In this document: one piece after another, positions 10,860 to 22,000 of the stretch
Layout: every line of letters begins with the position of its first letter
How positions within the stretch are numbered: position 1 is the first letter of the stretch
Notes under the pieces: model-generated
Databases searched by the model: none
What the model was told of the DNA's origin: nothing
What the model saw: the letters and a program-made list of their open reading frames with translations, nothing else
Translations under genes and position numbers: made by a program
Origin: Hamiltosporidium tvaerminnensis
Lineage: Eukaryota; Microsporidia; Dubosqiidae
Direction of reading: 5' to 3'
Assembly: GCA_022605425.2 (NCBI GenBank)
Contig: CM061250.1
Coordinates: 682,001 to 746,000 of the forward strand
Length of the DNA stretch: 64,000 bases

Positions 10860-11400
10860 GAATATTTTTCGAATTTCTTCTCTAGCTTCCACGGCTTTAC
10901 ATTAAGCATGCTAGTATCATTTTCTACTGCATAAATTTTCTTTCGGTAGTCTGCATTTTTTTCTTTTTCTATTGAGTTTATACAAATAGGCTTGGTTTGT
11001 CTTTCGATCAGGGGGTATTCGTATTACATGCTCTAGCCATCTTAATTTTTCTCTTTTTATTTCTGTTACCAAATTTGATTCAAGATAGAGATCATAAATT
11101 TCTTGGTCTGTTTGCATTTTTATCTTATTGTTTATGGGTTTCGGGCATGAATTAAAGAAGCATCCTTCTTTCCCACGTGGCTAAAAGTATTTCATTCTTT
11201 TTATCATGGCCTAAGTATCAGATTCATACATTACAGCAGTTCGTATGATAGTTCTAGATATATTTTTTTTGAATTCCATCTTATATATCTTGATATAATC
11301 AAATTTTGCATCGTGAATTAGACTATTTCCTGCTTTAATCCGTTTTTTAATTTCCTCATGGCTTTTGTTTTCTTTCATTTATGAAAGTTTCTGATAAATT
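10860..11400 (-). pseudogene. Decayed APE-type LINE, C-terminal end
   Basis: On the minus strand the translation from about 11370 reads EEIKKRIKAGNSL, then NISRTIIRTAVMYESDT-stop-AM, then in a 66-aa open stretch (11117-10917) KREKLRWLEHVIRIPPDRK. These follow the conserved C-terminal signature of APE-type LINEs: eI--RI-aGN, TiiRpvllYGSEtW and RLRWlGHv-RMpddR. Stops and frameshifts are frequent, so it is a relic. It is from a different LINE class than copy 1. The reverse-transcriptase part is not adjacent; a related relic lies at 15880-18700. Confidence 0.75.
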
Positions 11401-11705
11401 TAAAGCTCAGTACATTTTAGAACTTTATTGAGTCAATTTCTAGAGTATTTTTCAAGTTACCTGCGAAAATGCTATTTCCATATACTTAGTTTTGCTTTAA
11501 TTAATCTTTTTGCGGTCCATAATGCCCCTCATGTCATTGGTGCCCCGTTATTTCTAGAACACCCCCCTCTTTATTTTCAATATATTATAACCCTCATATT
11601 TTCTATTCATTCATCTTTAACACCCCATATTAAAATATGAAGTATTTTGTTTCTTAATACATTAGGGGTCAAATGAAAATATGTGTTTATATACTTTTAA
11701 TTTTA
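11401..11705. other. Intergenic, C-rich patches
   Basis: Holds a few cytosine-rich patches (GTGCCCC, AACACCCCCCTC near 11540-11570) and an open stretch of 70 codons at 11428-11640 that looks like chance. Nothing I can identify. Confidence 0.4.
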
Positions 11706-11927
11706 TTTTTCCCTCTAAAAATATTAGCGTAATTAATTTTAAAAATAAAACCATTTCCTTCTAACTAAACATTTCTTATTTAATAGCTAACACATATTTA
11801 AAAAAAAGAAAATAAAAAAGTAAAATTAAATTCGCTTTACTACGCTTTTTTAAAAGTTCTTTTTTCAGCATTATATGTTTAATAGTTTACCATATTACTA
11901 CTAAAAATATTTGTTCCTATAAAGACA
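11706..11927. repeat. Duplicated non-coding block, copy 2 (matches 4566-4786)
   Basis: Near-identical to 4566-4786, same orientation, ending at TATAAAGACA. It represents the uninterrupted form of the sequence that borders LINE copy 1 and element copy A. Confidence 0.9.
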
Positions 11928-12036
11928 GAATCATGAAAAAAAAGAATCAAACTAAGCCCGTTTGTCTTTATATTCATGCCAAAATTCCTCTTTAACAAAA
12001 CTTTATCCCCGATAAAATGATTCCTTATTGTTTTAT

Positions 12037-12890
12037 TTAGTCTTTACTTTCTATGATTCTTTTTTGATATTTTTCAAAATGTTTACATACTTCCGTTTTA
12101 ATTTCAAAATTCTTATCAATTTTAGAAGCAGGGGTTGTTGAAGCTGAAGCAAGATGTCTAGGCTTATTTAATCTATTATTCATTTTGGAGACAATCTCTA
12201 AATTCCACTGTGTCTTTATATCCCGGATCATGTTTTCTTGCTGTTATACCTCAGAACTTATTTAGTCAACAAATACTAAATCACCTTTTGGTATCTCCGT
12301 TACTATATTACCAGAAAGAGAGTTTGTAAATACAATTTGACTATTAAAAGTTAAAAAATGATTTGTTTGAGGCACTATAGGTTATCTCTTTATAAGCTTA
12401 TAACATCATTTTTAAAACCTATTCATCTTTTTGTAGCATAACATATAACTTTTTTGGATAACTATATTTCAATGTTTGATTAATCCGTTCAATTTGTCTC
12501 CGAGCCTTTATATTATGTGGTCTTCCCTATATAATTTGAAGGTTAAGAGCAGTTAAGTATGCTTCCAGAAATTCATTTTAAAGTTCTTACTATTATCGGA
12601 TTGGATCGCTACTGGAATATCAGAATTATAATAGAAATTTATATGAATCTTCTTCGGCCTGTGAAGCCTTGTCGATCGTCTTAAAAATACAAAAATACGT
12701 TGTATAAGTGTCTATTATGTTTCGAGTCTAATAATCCCATTATTTTGATCAGCGTATCTTCTAAGATCTACACAATCAATCATAAATAAATTATATTATT
12801 TTTGTGAATTTATTCATTGGTAAGCTTCATTTGCTCGGAAATTTGTTTCCTTATAACATGTTATTGCATTTTAAAACATTTATTTAGTCT
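12037..12890 (-). pseudogene. Decayed DDE integrase of a mobile element
   Basis: On the minus strand from about 12790 the translation reads CVDLRRYADQNNGII, then KKIHINFYYNSDIPVAIQSDNSKNF (near 12590-12660), then ARRQIERINQTLK-like remnants near 12500, then a last open part at 12231-12037. This follows an integrase core: first catalytic Asp in VDLR-Y, second Asp in the (I/L)QSDNGxEF box (here DNSKNF, so the Gly and Glu are changed), and an ER-N motif downstream. Such cores, with D-R-Y-ADQNNG, occur in retrotransposons and in KRBA2/Ginger-like transposons of invertebrates and microsporidia. No flanking repeats are seen. Several stops; a relic. Confidence 0.7.
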
Positions 12891-13169
12891 ATAATATCAA
12901 ACAATAGCAAGCCATAAAACTTTGCATTGAGACTATTTGTATATGCATTGCCTGTTAATCGTTTGGTTTCAACGACTGTAATCCAACTATATAAATATAG
13001 AAATATCATAGGAGCAATGGAAAGTGGAGTAAATACGAAATAATCCGAAAATTATAGGATAGAAATATAATGCAGATAACATACATCTATTATAAATAAA
13101 GGGTGTTATTAATATATAAAACAGCATTATAAATAACCCGGGGCGCTAAGGGCCGTGACATTTAATTAA
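12891..13169. other. Intergenic, small GC-rich box
   Basis: AT-rich except for CCCGGGGCGCTAAGGGCC at about 13138-13156. The box could be part of the long-terminal or untranslated end of the integrase element, but I cannot show this. Confidence 0.35.
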
Positions 13170-13690
13170 TTTAATGTATAAATTCTTAGTCATTTGTATG
13201 AAAAATTCTTTTAAAATAATCAAGTATAAAGTTCCATAAATCTATTCAATCAATATTTGTTTTATGCAATTATTATTGAGAATATTTATAAATTGCACAG
13301 AATAACTGCAAAAAAACATTAATCGTATCATAAAAGTTTTTATTTAGGTGTAAATTCTTAGAAAAGTATGCTTAACAAATCGATTACTACTTTTTTTAAT
13401 ACTACTACTTTATAAAAAGTAAAATAACAAATTTATTATGATATTCTCGATAAATATGATAATTTAGAAAACATTTAATAATTTTATTTCAAATATTTTT
13501 TTTAACCAATAGAATTTTTTTAATTGTTTTATGTTCCGTTCTACTCACTATAATTAGTTACATAAGATTTATGAACAAATAGAAAGCGAAATATCTTAAT
13601 TGGGGAGCTTCTTGTTGTCTTATAGTCTTTTAACCAATTAAACATTTCGAGGTGAGTTGTCGTCGGCGTCGTCGGAATATTACTGAATTT
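13170..13690 (+). repeat. Dispersed repeat, copy 1 of a pair (with 27470-28010)
   Basis: Blocks shared in the same order: GTATAAATTCTTAGT near 13175, AATCAAGTATAAAGTTCCA near 13217, TTATTGAGAATAT near 13270, GTAAATTCTTAGAAAA near 13350, and ACCAATAGAAT ... TTTATGTTC ... TCTACTCACTAT ... AAGATTTATGAACAAATAGAAA at 13500-13590. The second copy holds a 69-aa minus-strand open frame over the same part; this copy does not. Looks like an old transposon pair; family unknown. Confidence 0.7.
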
Positions 13691-15057
13691 TATAAATGAT
13701 AAATACAATAAAAACAAACAAAGTATATTTTTTTTAAATCGGCAATGACTCGATGTTGACCAACTTCGAAATGTTTAATTAGTTCAAAAAAATAAGAAAC
13801 TAATAATAATTTTTCGATTAAGAATAAAACTCTTATGATTTAATTTTAGATCATAAACGATCAATTAAGCGTGCAGAAGTAAAACATGAAACGCTTTAAA
13901 TCATTTAATTTGTTTCAAAAATATTCGCTTACCTATCCTAATACAACCTTTCGGGTTATATACATCATAAGAATAGCATTATGAATTTATTTTTTGATTT
14001 TAAAAGGTTTTGATTTTGTAAAAAATAAATTCAACCATTGGTTCATATGATTTTTCTATGAATATTTTTTTATCAATTCAGAAACAATTATATGATAGAA
14101 TTAATACCTTTTTGCCTTTTATCAGTGCAATATATTTATATCTCCAATGATAGCGCGATAAAAAAAATTACGGTTCGAATAATCTGATAGAATTTTATAC
14201 TCAATTCAATTAAAATAATTTGAATACAAATAACTAAGATTCTATACAACCAATGAATTAAATATTACAACATTACAAAAAAACACTTCACACGAATATA
14301 GTTCAACGAGAGAAAGTTTAATGGCATTTAAATACTGGAAACCTGAACAGCATAAACATAAAATGTACAACCGAAGTTCTACTAATGCAAAGCAGGTAAA
14401 TCAAAAGCAGAACACATTCTTCAGATTAATAATGCTTAGATAGCTAAACGGAAATTTCACAAGACTAGCTAAACATTCAGATATAAAAACAAAAGAATAT
14501 ACCAGAAAACGAATAAGAAATAGGTATAAAATTATATATAAGAAGATTACAAAACCATACATAGCTCAGTCAATGAAGTTTAAGTGGATCAAAATGATAT
14601 ATACATCTTTGTTTTTTTGTTTATGTGAAATAAATTTCGTTTTTACGAACTTAAAAGTTATAGCTAAATAATATGATACAAAACAAAAAAAATAAATCTA
14701 TTTTTTTATAACTAAGATTTAGAGTTTTACAAATGTTATTCTTATAATTCTAATCACATCGGGATAAACAAATTTTCGAAAATGGCAAAGGCCAGATTTT
14801 GATTTAATGATATATCAATCAAAGCCCAACCAGTGCCATCAACAAAGGGTCAAGTTGTAATTTATTTCAATTTTAGAAAAAAATATTTTTTTATTGTGGT
14901 TTTATATGATTTTTGCAAATTTTTTTTAAGTTCGTTTTTATTGTGGTTTTAAAATAATTTTTGTAAAATCTGTTTTACGCTTTTTTATATACAAGTTTAT
15001 TTCTTGTTGATTTATATCTCTTCGATTTGACATCTTTTACTGTTCAATTTATTTTAG
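13691..15057. other. Intergenic region with one decayed open stretch
   Basis: Mostly AT-rich without features. At 14281-14670 (plus) one frame is open apart from a single TAG: it contains MAFKYWKPEQHKHK and KEYTRKRIRNRYK, rich in Lys and Arg. It could be a dead gene or element fragment; I cannot name it. Confidence 0.4.
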
Positions 15058-15453
15058 TTAAATTATTAAATCTCTTAAAGATTTTTTAAAAAAAAGCCTT
15101 CGATACAGCAAAAATATTATGTTCAAGTCAATATAGATTATGAGTTTGTAATACGGTTTCTTACTTTCATTTAAGCGCAAGTTATTTAGGATATGGTTTT
15201 TTTCTATAACTACCAGAAATAACTCCCTTATGCCATCTTCAATCATATCATACGAGTTATATATGTAATTTTCTTCCTTGATCGAAATAAACATTTTTAT
15301 TTCACCTTTTAAGAGCTTTCCAGATTCATCTGTTCTTGGTATCCAAAAGGTTCTTCTACTATATCTGATATTTTGTAATAATACCTTCTCATATAAGAAC
15401 ATAAACCATTTTATCAATATAATATCTATTAAAAGACCAATTCTATTCGCCAA
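15058..15453 (-). CDS. Hypothetical protein, 131 aa (doubtful)
   Basis: An open frame of 131 codons with a hydrophobic N-terminal segment (residues ~5-20), a more polar centre (FWIPRTDESGKLLKGEIK) and a hydrophobic, Lys-rich C-terminus. In a region this AT-rich a frame of this length can be fortuitous, but the central part is less biased than its surroundings and it may be the end of a decayed mobile element. No CCC motif upstream and no recognised domain. Confidence 0.3.
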   Translation of the reverse strand: MANRIGLLIDIILIKWFMFLYEKVLLQNIRYSRRTFWIPRTDESGKLLKGEIKMFISIKEENYIYNSYDMIEDGIRELFLVVIEKNHILNNLRLNESKKPYYKLIIYIDLNIIFLLYRRLFFKKSLRDLII

Positions 15454-15498
15454 TGAATTATAATGACTTGTTTTTTTTGCTTTTACAATTCTAGAAAA

Positions 15499-15650
15499 AT
15501 CAAAATTTAAATTTATTTTTACTAAAAATATTTATTCAATTCTTTATTCAATTCTTTATGCATAAAAATATTCAAAAAAATATTCAAAAAAATATTTATT
15601 AAATTCTTTATGCATAAAAATATTCAAAAAAAATAAATTTAAATTTTGAT
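15499..15650. repeat. Foldback: 22-bp perfect inverted repeat around tandem AT repeats
   Basis: ATCAAAATTTAAATTTATTT begins the left arm (15499-15520) and its exact reverse complement occupies 15629-15650. The 108 bp between are tandem copies of a ~45-bp unit holding TTTATGCATAAAAATATTC. It resembles a tiny foldback or MITE; a similar structure is at 18984-19113. Confidence 0.75.
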
Positions 15651-15879
15651 TCTACTTTGAATACATTGGATTTAATTTCTTAAATAAATCATTTCAGATT
15701 ATTATACAAATAAAATTAGTTTTTTTTATCAATCAAATTAAAATTCTATAATGAATAAATTTCAAAAAAAAAATAATTTACAAATATATTTACTCACCTA
15801 ATGACATTATAACCTATTGAGAGAAATATACTTATTTAGTATTAACTTCAATCTGACATAATCAAGCGCCAATCTTTTT

Positions 15880-18700
15880 CATTCTTCTATTCTTAAATTA
15901 CTGAATTATTTTTTATAATCACCTAGAAATCTAATTTTCGAAGTACCAGAAGTCATCAATCTTCGACATTGAAAATTTCATATTTTAAATACACTGCTAC
16001 TGACATTCGTTCAAGATGACCCAGCTATCGTGTCTGTTTATATCAACTTCGTTTACTGATTCTATATTTCAATATAAATTTTAGAGCCTATGTTATTACG
16101 AATGCTAGCCTCCTTATTGTTTCCTTATGACCCGTATATTATCGGTGAATACTTTTGATCCTGTATGTACAGTATCGTTTCATTACGATTTGTCAATATT
16201 CAGGTTTCGTAGCCGCACATAACTAGGCTTAAGAAAAGTACTATATAAAATTTTCTTGCTTCTTCGGATAAAAATCAAGATTTAAGGATTTCTTAAAAGC
16301 CAATATTTGCTTTATATCCTTCTTTAATATATCCTTTCAATACCCCACTTTTGTCATTTTTATTCACAAGAAGCACTCATAGATATTTAAAAGAATTAAA
16401 ACACTCAAAGCGGTATCCATCTCCTTGTAAATATAGTATAATTTTTCTTGGTTCCTCAAAATCAAATTGTATTTTGTTTTATTTTCATTAATAAAGATAT
16501 CTGGTGTTCATCTTAGATATTCCTGGTACGACCTCTAAAGACCGTCTACTTTTTTTTGCAATGATATCAATGTCATTGAGATCGCGTAGAAAATGTAATT
16601 ATCTGTTTTACAGAAATAATGCGGAAATTCCTTATCTTTTAAAAAGCTTTTTCATAAGTTGTATTAAAAATTATACTCTAAAACACATCTCCTTGTCCCA
16701 AACCATTTCCTAGTTTAAAATTCCTTAAAATTTTCCCGCCTCATACATTCCACTCTTTTTCTTTTTTAGAATCATTCCATTGTAACTTACTACAATTTTC
16801 TAGGGAATCTGCAATTCTAATACTGTTTCATAAAGAAAAATCTGATTTACTCTATCATATACCAGTTTTACAGAATAAAAAGCTGGTGAATAGGTTATAA
16901 GTAAAAGCATTTTTCCAAAAGACATAGATCGGTAAATTCTAATCAATATTGACTTCTTTATTCTAAAACCATATTAGTATTTCCCTAAATTGCTTTCTAC
17001 GTTTAAAAAAAGACGTTTTGCTAAAACTTTGATCAGTATTTTATAGATTACACATAGTAGTGATATATCTTGTAATTTTAAAAAATTAACTCGAAGCCTT
17101 TTTTTTGTGAATTAGTACAATTAGAGCCTTATTTCAATATTCAGACATTATTTCTTGTTTCAAAACATTTAAGATTAGAGAAAAAAATCTTTCAAAAGCA
17201 TATTTCCTCCATACCTTAATTTCTCGGTGTTTAGGCGTCTTTACTGAGTTTTTTTCTCGTTTCAAAGAATTTATAGTTTATACATTTCTAAAAGACGGGA
17301 TATGGTATATTTATGCTTTTTTAGGTTTCTTTTGAATTCTTGAAAGATTCGATCCTTGTTTTCATTTCATATCATTTTTTTAAAAAGTTCTTAAGAATTT
17401 AAGTTCATAAATATAAAACTTTTTTCGGATATGCAAATAACTCCTCATTTATTGTTTGCATCACATTGTTCTTAGCCTGAAGGTTCCTTCTTAAATCTTT
17501 AATCCCTGCATACATTTCTCTTTTATATTGAAAGATTCTGCTATCATTTGCCGTATCTTTTCTTGAAAGAATTTTCTTTTTCTTTTCCGGTATACATATG
17601 ATAATTTAGTCTTAGCACTTATAAAGGTATATGGTTTGTGATGCGTAGATTTCGGTTTCATTTTGCTTCTTGTCTGGTTAGCTGCGTAAATTGCTATTTT
17701 GCATTCTTCATCAAACAAACTCTGTCTGCGTTAGATTTTTTTTGAGCTAAAATTTCCAACCGATTCTTTTAGTATTATATTCTTTAGTCTCTCCTATGTC
17801 TCTTTGATATCTCTATTTTCGTTAGTAATGCTTGAATCTTCAAATCAATTTTTACCTTTTAGATACTTTAATCAAATAATTATCTTGCATCTAGATGTTT
17901 TGGTTTTTTGCAGTCTAATTTCGTAGCTTGTGAAGGCCTTTTATATCGCCATACATTGATATTTTTTAGAGAAATTTCATGATCACAAGATAGAGATCTG
18001 TGCTAACGTCTGCCTCTCTATATTTTCTTACACATTATACACTCGATATGTGTCTTGAATGAACCAATTCGTGATCTATTTAATTAACTGTATGATTATC
18101 CGGCGATTTCCTTATTTGATCTTAATTTGAAAAATATCACTAAGAATAATAATTTTCTTGCTAATTACACAGTCAATTCTTCGAAAAAAAAATTTGGTTT
18201 CTGTCTCGATAAATGCCTTCTTTTCTAATATGTGGCATATGGGCTCTTTCTTTACCAACTTTTGCATTCAATTCACCTAGTTCTATTGTTTGTCATTCTT
18301 TGGTATTTTATGATAGTATACTTCTAGCAAGTCTTGAAGGTTTTCATTGTCCATCACATTTATTTCTTCAACAGAGAATTTGTATATAGTATTGTCATTT
18401 AAAAGAAAAAAAATATTCCAACCGTATTCAACAGATTCTTTCATTAATTCATTTAAATCTTTTACGGTTTGCATAAAGTTGTTGATTATAGTAAAATTTG
18501 TACCTAAAGTATAGAATATCTGATTTCCACTATAAAAGATTGTGTAGTCTTCAGTTTTGAACATAACTGTTACCTTCCAACGAATCTCTTAAAGCGCTGC
18601 AATGTCCATTTTAAATTTCTTAAATTCTCATGTCAATGCTTTCAAAGTTACTATTTATGAAATTTCAACATATTCTAAGTCGCCATTCTTAGTTCATTTT
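15880..18700 (-). pseudogene. APE-type LINE relic (endonuclease plus reverse transcriptase)
   Basis: Minus strand, right to left. RMAT-stop-N (near 18690) and KMDIAAL-stop-EIRW (near 18600) match the opening TWN and LQEtRW blocks of an APE endonuclease, with Trp and Gln codons turned into stops. An open part of 93 aa (18564-18283) has YTIFYSGN. Then ELNAKVG (near 18260) is the GDFNAKVG block, and ADVSTDLYLV (near 18000) the ADV-SDHyLV block, its His lost. FDEECKIAIYAANQTR (17715) is the usual linker. Reverse-transcriptase motifs follow: KLVYDRVNQIFLYETV (near 16850) and GLGQGD (near 16700). Thumb-like remnants reach ~15900. Dead by many stops and frameshifts. Class is clear; family is not. 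Confidence 0.8.
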
Positions 18701-18983
18701 TAACTTTTTTTTCTTTCCTGTTTTGATTTTTTTTATAATTTTTTGTTCTGTTTAGTCTTGTTATCGTAAAGCTTTGGAAATGGTTCATATAGCATATAGC
18801 ATGTTGGTGTTTTGCAAGGTAAGGTTCTTGGTCATACCCTATAACTCTCCTCCTTTTTTATCCAGGCTTAATACAGGGGTATAACGGAGTTTACAAATAT
18901 ATTGCATAAAACTAAAAAAATACATTTAAAAATATAAATTATTTAATAAAATTCTGGGATAACAAATTTTTCTCTTTTCTAAA
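18701..18983. other. Intergenic, possible LINE upstream region
   Basis: Holds a less AT-rich patch (18775-18880) that may be the untranslated front of the APE-type LINE relic. At 18943-18963 a short ATTTAATAAAATTCTGGG matches the last ~20 bases of LINE copy 1 and may be a very short truncated insertion. Confidence 0.4.
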
Positions 18984-19113
18984 TATTTCTTTCCACCAAA
19001 ATTTAAATTAAAAATTTAAATTAAATTAAATAATTTTTTAAAGATACTTTAATTTTTTTTTTTAGACATTTATTTAATTTAAATTTTTAATTTATATTTT
19101 GGTGGAAAGAAAT
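18984..19113. repeat. Foldback: ~45-bp inverted repeat, 40-bp loop
   Basis: ATTTCTTTCCACCAAAATTT (from 18984) is mirrored by its reverse complement ending at 19113; the arms match over about 42-45 bp with one mismatch and a small indel. The loop is A/T runs. It lies 3' of the tomosyn-like gene (minus strand) and could act as a terminator or be a MITE. Confidence 0.8.
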
Positions 19114-19482
19114 AATAAATATAACCTTAATACATCTTAAATATCAAATATGTATTATAAAATATTAATTTCATAACAGACCTAATCTTAATTATTAAGA
19201 TTCACATACAATAAAATAAAATAAAATATAAATTTGATAACATACTTTATCTTAATTATTAAAATAATACATCAATTACACACAAATAGAAAATAAATTT
19301 GATAACAAACACATCAATATTAACACTATTATAATTCACATAAAAACTTCAAAAATATCAATTTAAATGCATAAACCAGACTGTCAAACACATCAATACA
19401 AACGCATAAACTAAAAAACTATAAATACGTAGAAAATAGCATAAAAAAAGAAAATATTCCAAAGAAATAGACACAGGTGAAT
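19114..19482. other. AT-rich 3' flank, nothing recognised
   Basis: Simple AT-rich sequence with repeated CACATCAATA and AATTATTAA words; no ORF or element. Confidence 0.45.
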
Positions 19483-19632
19483 TTAGAAAAACCAGAACTT
19501 CTTTTTCATTCTTTCTTTCAAATCACTCGCTTCTTTTCCATACCGATTTGCCGTACTTTCTAATCTTTCTACATTTTCACACAAATCCATCAAATCTTCA
19601 TTTCTTTCTTTAAATTCCATCTCATTCACACT
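19483..19632 (-). other. R-SNARE motif encoded at the 3' end of the tomosyn-like gene
   Basis: The minus-strand frame ending at TAA 19483-19485 reads ...MEFKERNEDLMDL, CENVERLESTANRYGKEASD and LKERMKKKFWFF. It aligns by eye with the second half of VAMP-type R-SNAREs: the Arg of ERNEDL falls on the zero-layer arginine (ERDQKL in VAMP), followed by heptad hydrophobics (L, L, V, L, A, Y, A, L, M) and the terminal K-(Y/F)-W-W-like end. No transmembrane segment follows the FWFF, unlike VAMPs and like tomosyn. The frame differs by one from the upstream propeller frame; an A7 run at 19633-19639 is the likeliest slip point. A free-standing 46-aa protein starting at 19620 is possible but less likely. 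Confidence 0.75.
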
Positions 19633-19668
19633 AAAAAAAGAATTAATCTTATTTTCCTCATCGATAAA

Positions 19669-19870
19669 TCGTTATCCCCAATACCATCACATATTTTATC
19701 TTCGATATTGTTATCACCCTTACCATCACATATATGATCTTCGATATTGTTATCACCCTTACCATCACATATATGATCTTCGATATTGTTATCACCCTTA
19801 CCATCACATATATGATCTTCGATATTGTTATCACCCTTACCATCACATATATGATCTTCGATATTGTTAT
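19669..19870 (-). repeat. 39-bp coding minisatellite, 5 copies
   Basis: Five in-frame 39-bp units (four almost identical, the last one diverged) encode a 13-residue acidic repeat, GDNNIEDHICDGK, just upstream of the SNARE motif. Unit length is a multiple of three, so gain or loss does not change the frame. Confidence 0.93.
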
Positions 19871-20149
19871 CAACAATATCTTCATTACCAAGTCCCTTTT
19901 TAAAACACTTATTAATATCTTCTTCCCTATAAAATGAAAATTGACAGTCATTTTTAATACCTACGTATATAACACCCTCATATTCATAGAAATATATATC
20001 ACTACATTTAACATTCATATGATAAATACTATTATCTACCTTTATTGTGTTATTTAAGGTTATAAAGTATATTATAGTATTATAACACACTGTTTTTAAA
20101 ATATTAATTTCTATTGAACAAATTAATGTATAAATTAATGAATTGGGGG

Positions 20150-20470
20150 TGTTATTTGTAAGGTTTTTATCTAAAAGGGTTTTAGTATTATTAATATTAT
20201 TTAACGGGGTGTTATCTTCAGTAGTGTTATTTAATGGGGTGTTATCATCAGTAGTGTTATTTAAGGGGGTGTTACCCTCTATATTGTTAATAAGAGGAGT
20301 GTTATCTTTTGTATTACCTAACAGGGTGTTATCTTCCATGTCCTTATTTAAAGGAGTGTTATCTTGTATATCGTTATTTAACAGGCGTTTATCTTCTGTA
20401 TTACCTAACAGGGTGTAATCTTCCATGTCCTTATTTAAAGGAGTGTTATCCCCTACCTCTTTACCAAAAG
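20150..20470 (-). repeat. Coding repeat of about 30-36 bp (PLNN-T-DNT type)
   Basis: Imperfect units around GGGGTGTTATC encode the motif DNTPLNN/DNTLLGN about nine times in the tomosyn-like gene, between two beta-rich segments. Units differ by whole codons. Confidence 0.85.
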
Positions 20471-21664
20471 AGGTGTTAGTATCACTAGTACCACTAACAC
20501 CCTCTCCACTTACATTGCAACCCTTTTCATCATCATTTCTATGATATTTCATTGTATAAATACTTAACTCATTTTTCTTAATAACATACAAATAACACCC
20601 TCCTATATAACAGTCTAACACATCATAAACTCTAAACCCTTTATCTTCTAAATAAGAATCATATAGAAATAACACGTTATCTTCATATACTAACACCTTC
20701 TTTATATACTTATTATCCTTTATCTCTAATACCTTAACTAACACCCTTTTATTTATATCATATTTGTATAAATATTCATTATCCTTTAAAATAACACTGT
20801 TACTGTCATAATTAACAATTGACATGTTATTTATATAGAATATGTAATTACCAGTATTGTTATTTATAGTATTGTTATTGGTGTTATTGGTATTACTGGG
20901 GTTATTGGTGTTATTGTTGTTAGTAGGGTTAGTGGTATTATTGGTATTATTGGTGTTATTGGTATTATTGGTATTAGTAGGGTTAGTGGTACTGATAACA
21001 CCCCTATCATTATAATTTACAATACCTTTATTTATAAGGGTGTTATAGTCTGTATATATTATTTCCTTACTTGTTAATATAACCATCAAATAACAGGGTG
21101 TTATATTACTATTCATTTATATTACTAACACCTATATTACTATCACCCTTTATATTACTATCACCCTTTATATTACTAACATCTATATTACTAACACCCT
21201 TTATATTACTAACACCCTTTATAAATAGTATGTCATATATATGATGTTTTACCTTTATTTCTTTAATAATTCCATTGTTAATTATTATTGTTATTTTATT
21301 GTTATTATAACAGATATACTTATTATTTATAAAGAATACTTTATCATATTTCCTAAGAATATAAAGGGTATTATATGTGTTAGTAGTAGGTGTGTTAGCA
21401 GTAGATGTGTTAGTAACAACTATGTTGTCCTTATTAGTAATATATGTGTTATTAGATGTGTTATCCTTATTAGTAATATATGTCTTAACATCCTCACACA
21501 TATCCCTGTTACTCTCTATATAACTCCTTTCTAATAATAAGACATTAAGAATATCCTTTATAATATAAACACCTTTATCTGTTAAGAAGAATGTATCACA
21601 ATAAAGGGTCTTTAAAACCTTATAAGTATTAGAAAGAATATAAAGCATACCATTAGAATGTAGG

Positions 21665-22000
21665 AGTATAGTATTGATATACTTAGACTTACTACTAGAC
21701 TTATTACTAGTATTATTACTAGTCTTATTATTACCCTTATTACTAGTCTTACTACTAGTGTTATTATTACCCTTACTACTAGTCTTATTATCACCCTTAC
21801 TACTAGACTTACTACTAGTCTTATTATCACCCTTACTACTAGTGTTATTATCCCCCTTATTACTAGTGTTATTATCACCCTTACTACTAGTGTTATTATC
21901 ACCCTTACTACTAGTCTTAGTATCACCCTTATTATTATCACCCTTATTACTATCACCCTTATTACTATCACCCTTATTACTATCCCCATCCATACTACCA
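21665..22000 (-). repeat. Coding repeat SNKGD/SSKGDN array
   Basis: Fifteen-base and related units (TTATCACCCTTACTACTAGT type) encode runs of SNKGD, NKGD and TSSKGDN. A second, shorter array with KDN, SNRD and TKGD words spans about 22430-22760. Both are loop-like, hydrophilic insertions between propeller strands. Confidence 0.9.

Noticed and set aside
13138-13156. GC-rich box as a retrotransposon primer-binding site
   Set aside because: No LTR pair or TG...CA ends found, and the match to a tRNA end cannot be tested here.
18943-18965. Copy of the LINE 3' end (ATTTAATAAAATTCTGGG)
   Set aside because: Only about 20 bases match and no flanking duplication is clear, so I did not list it as an insertion.
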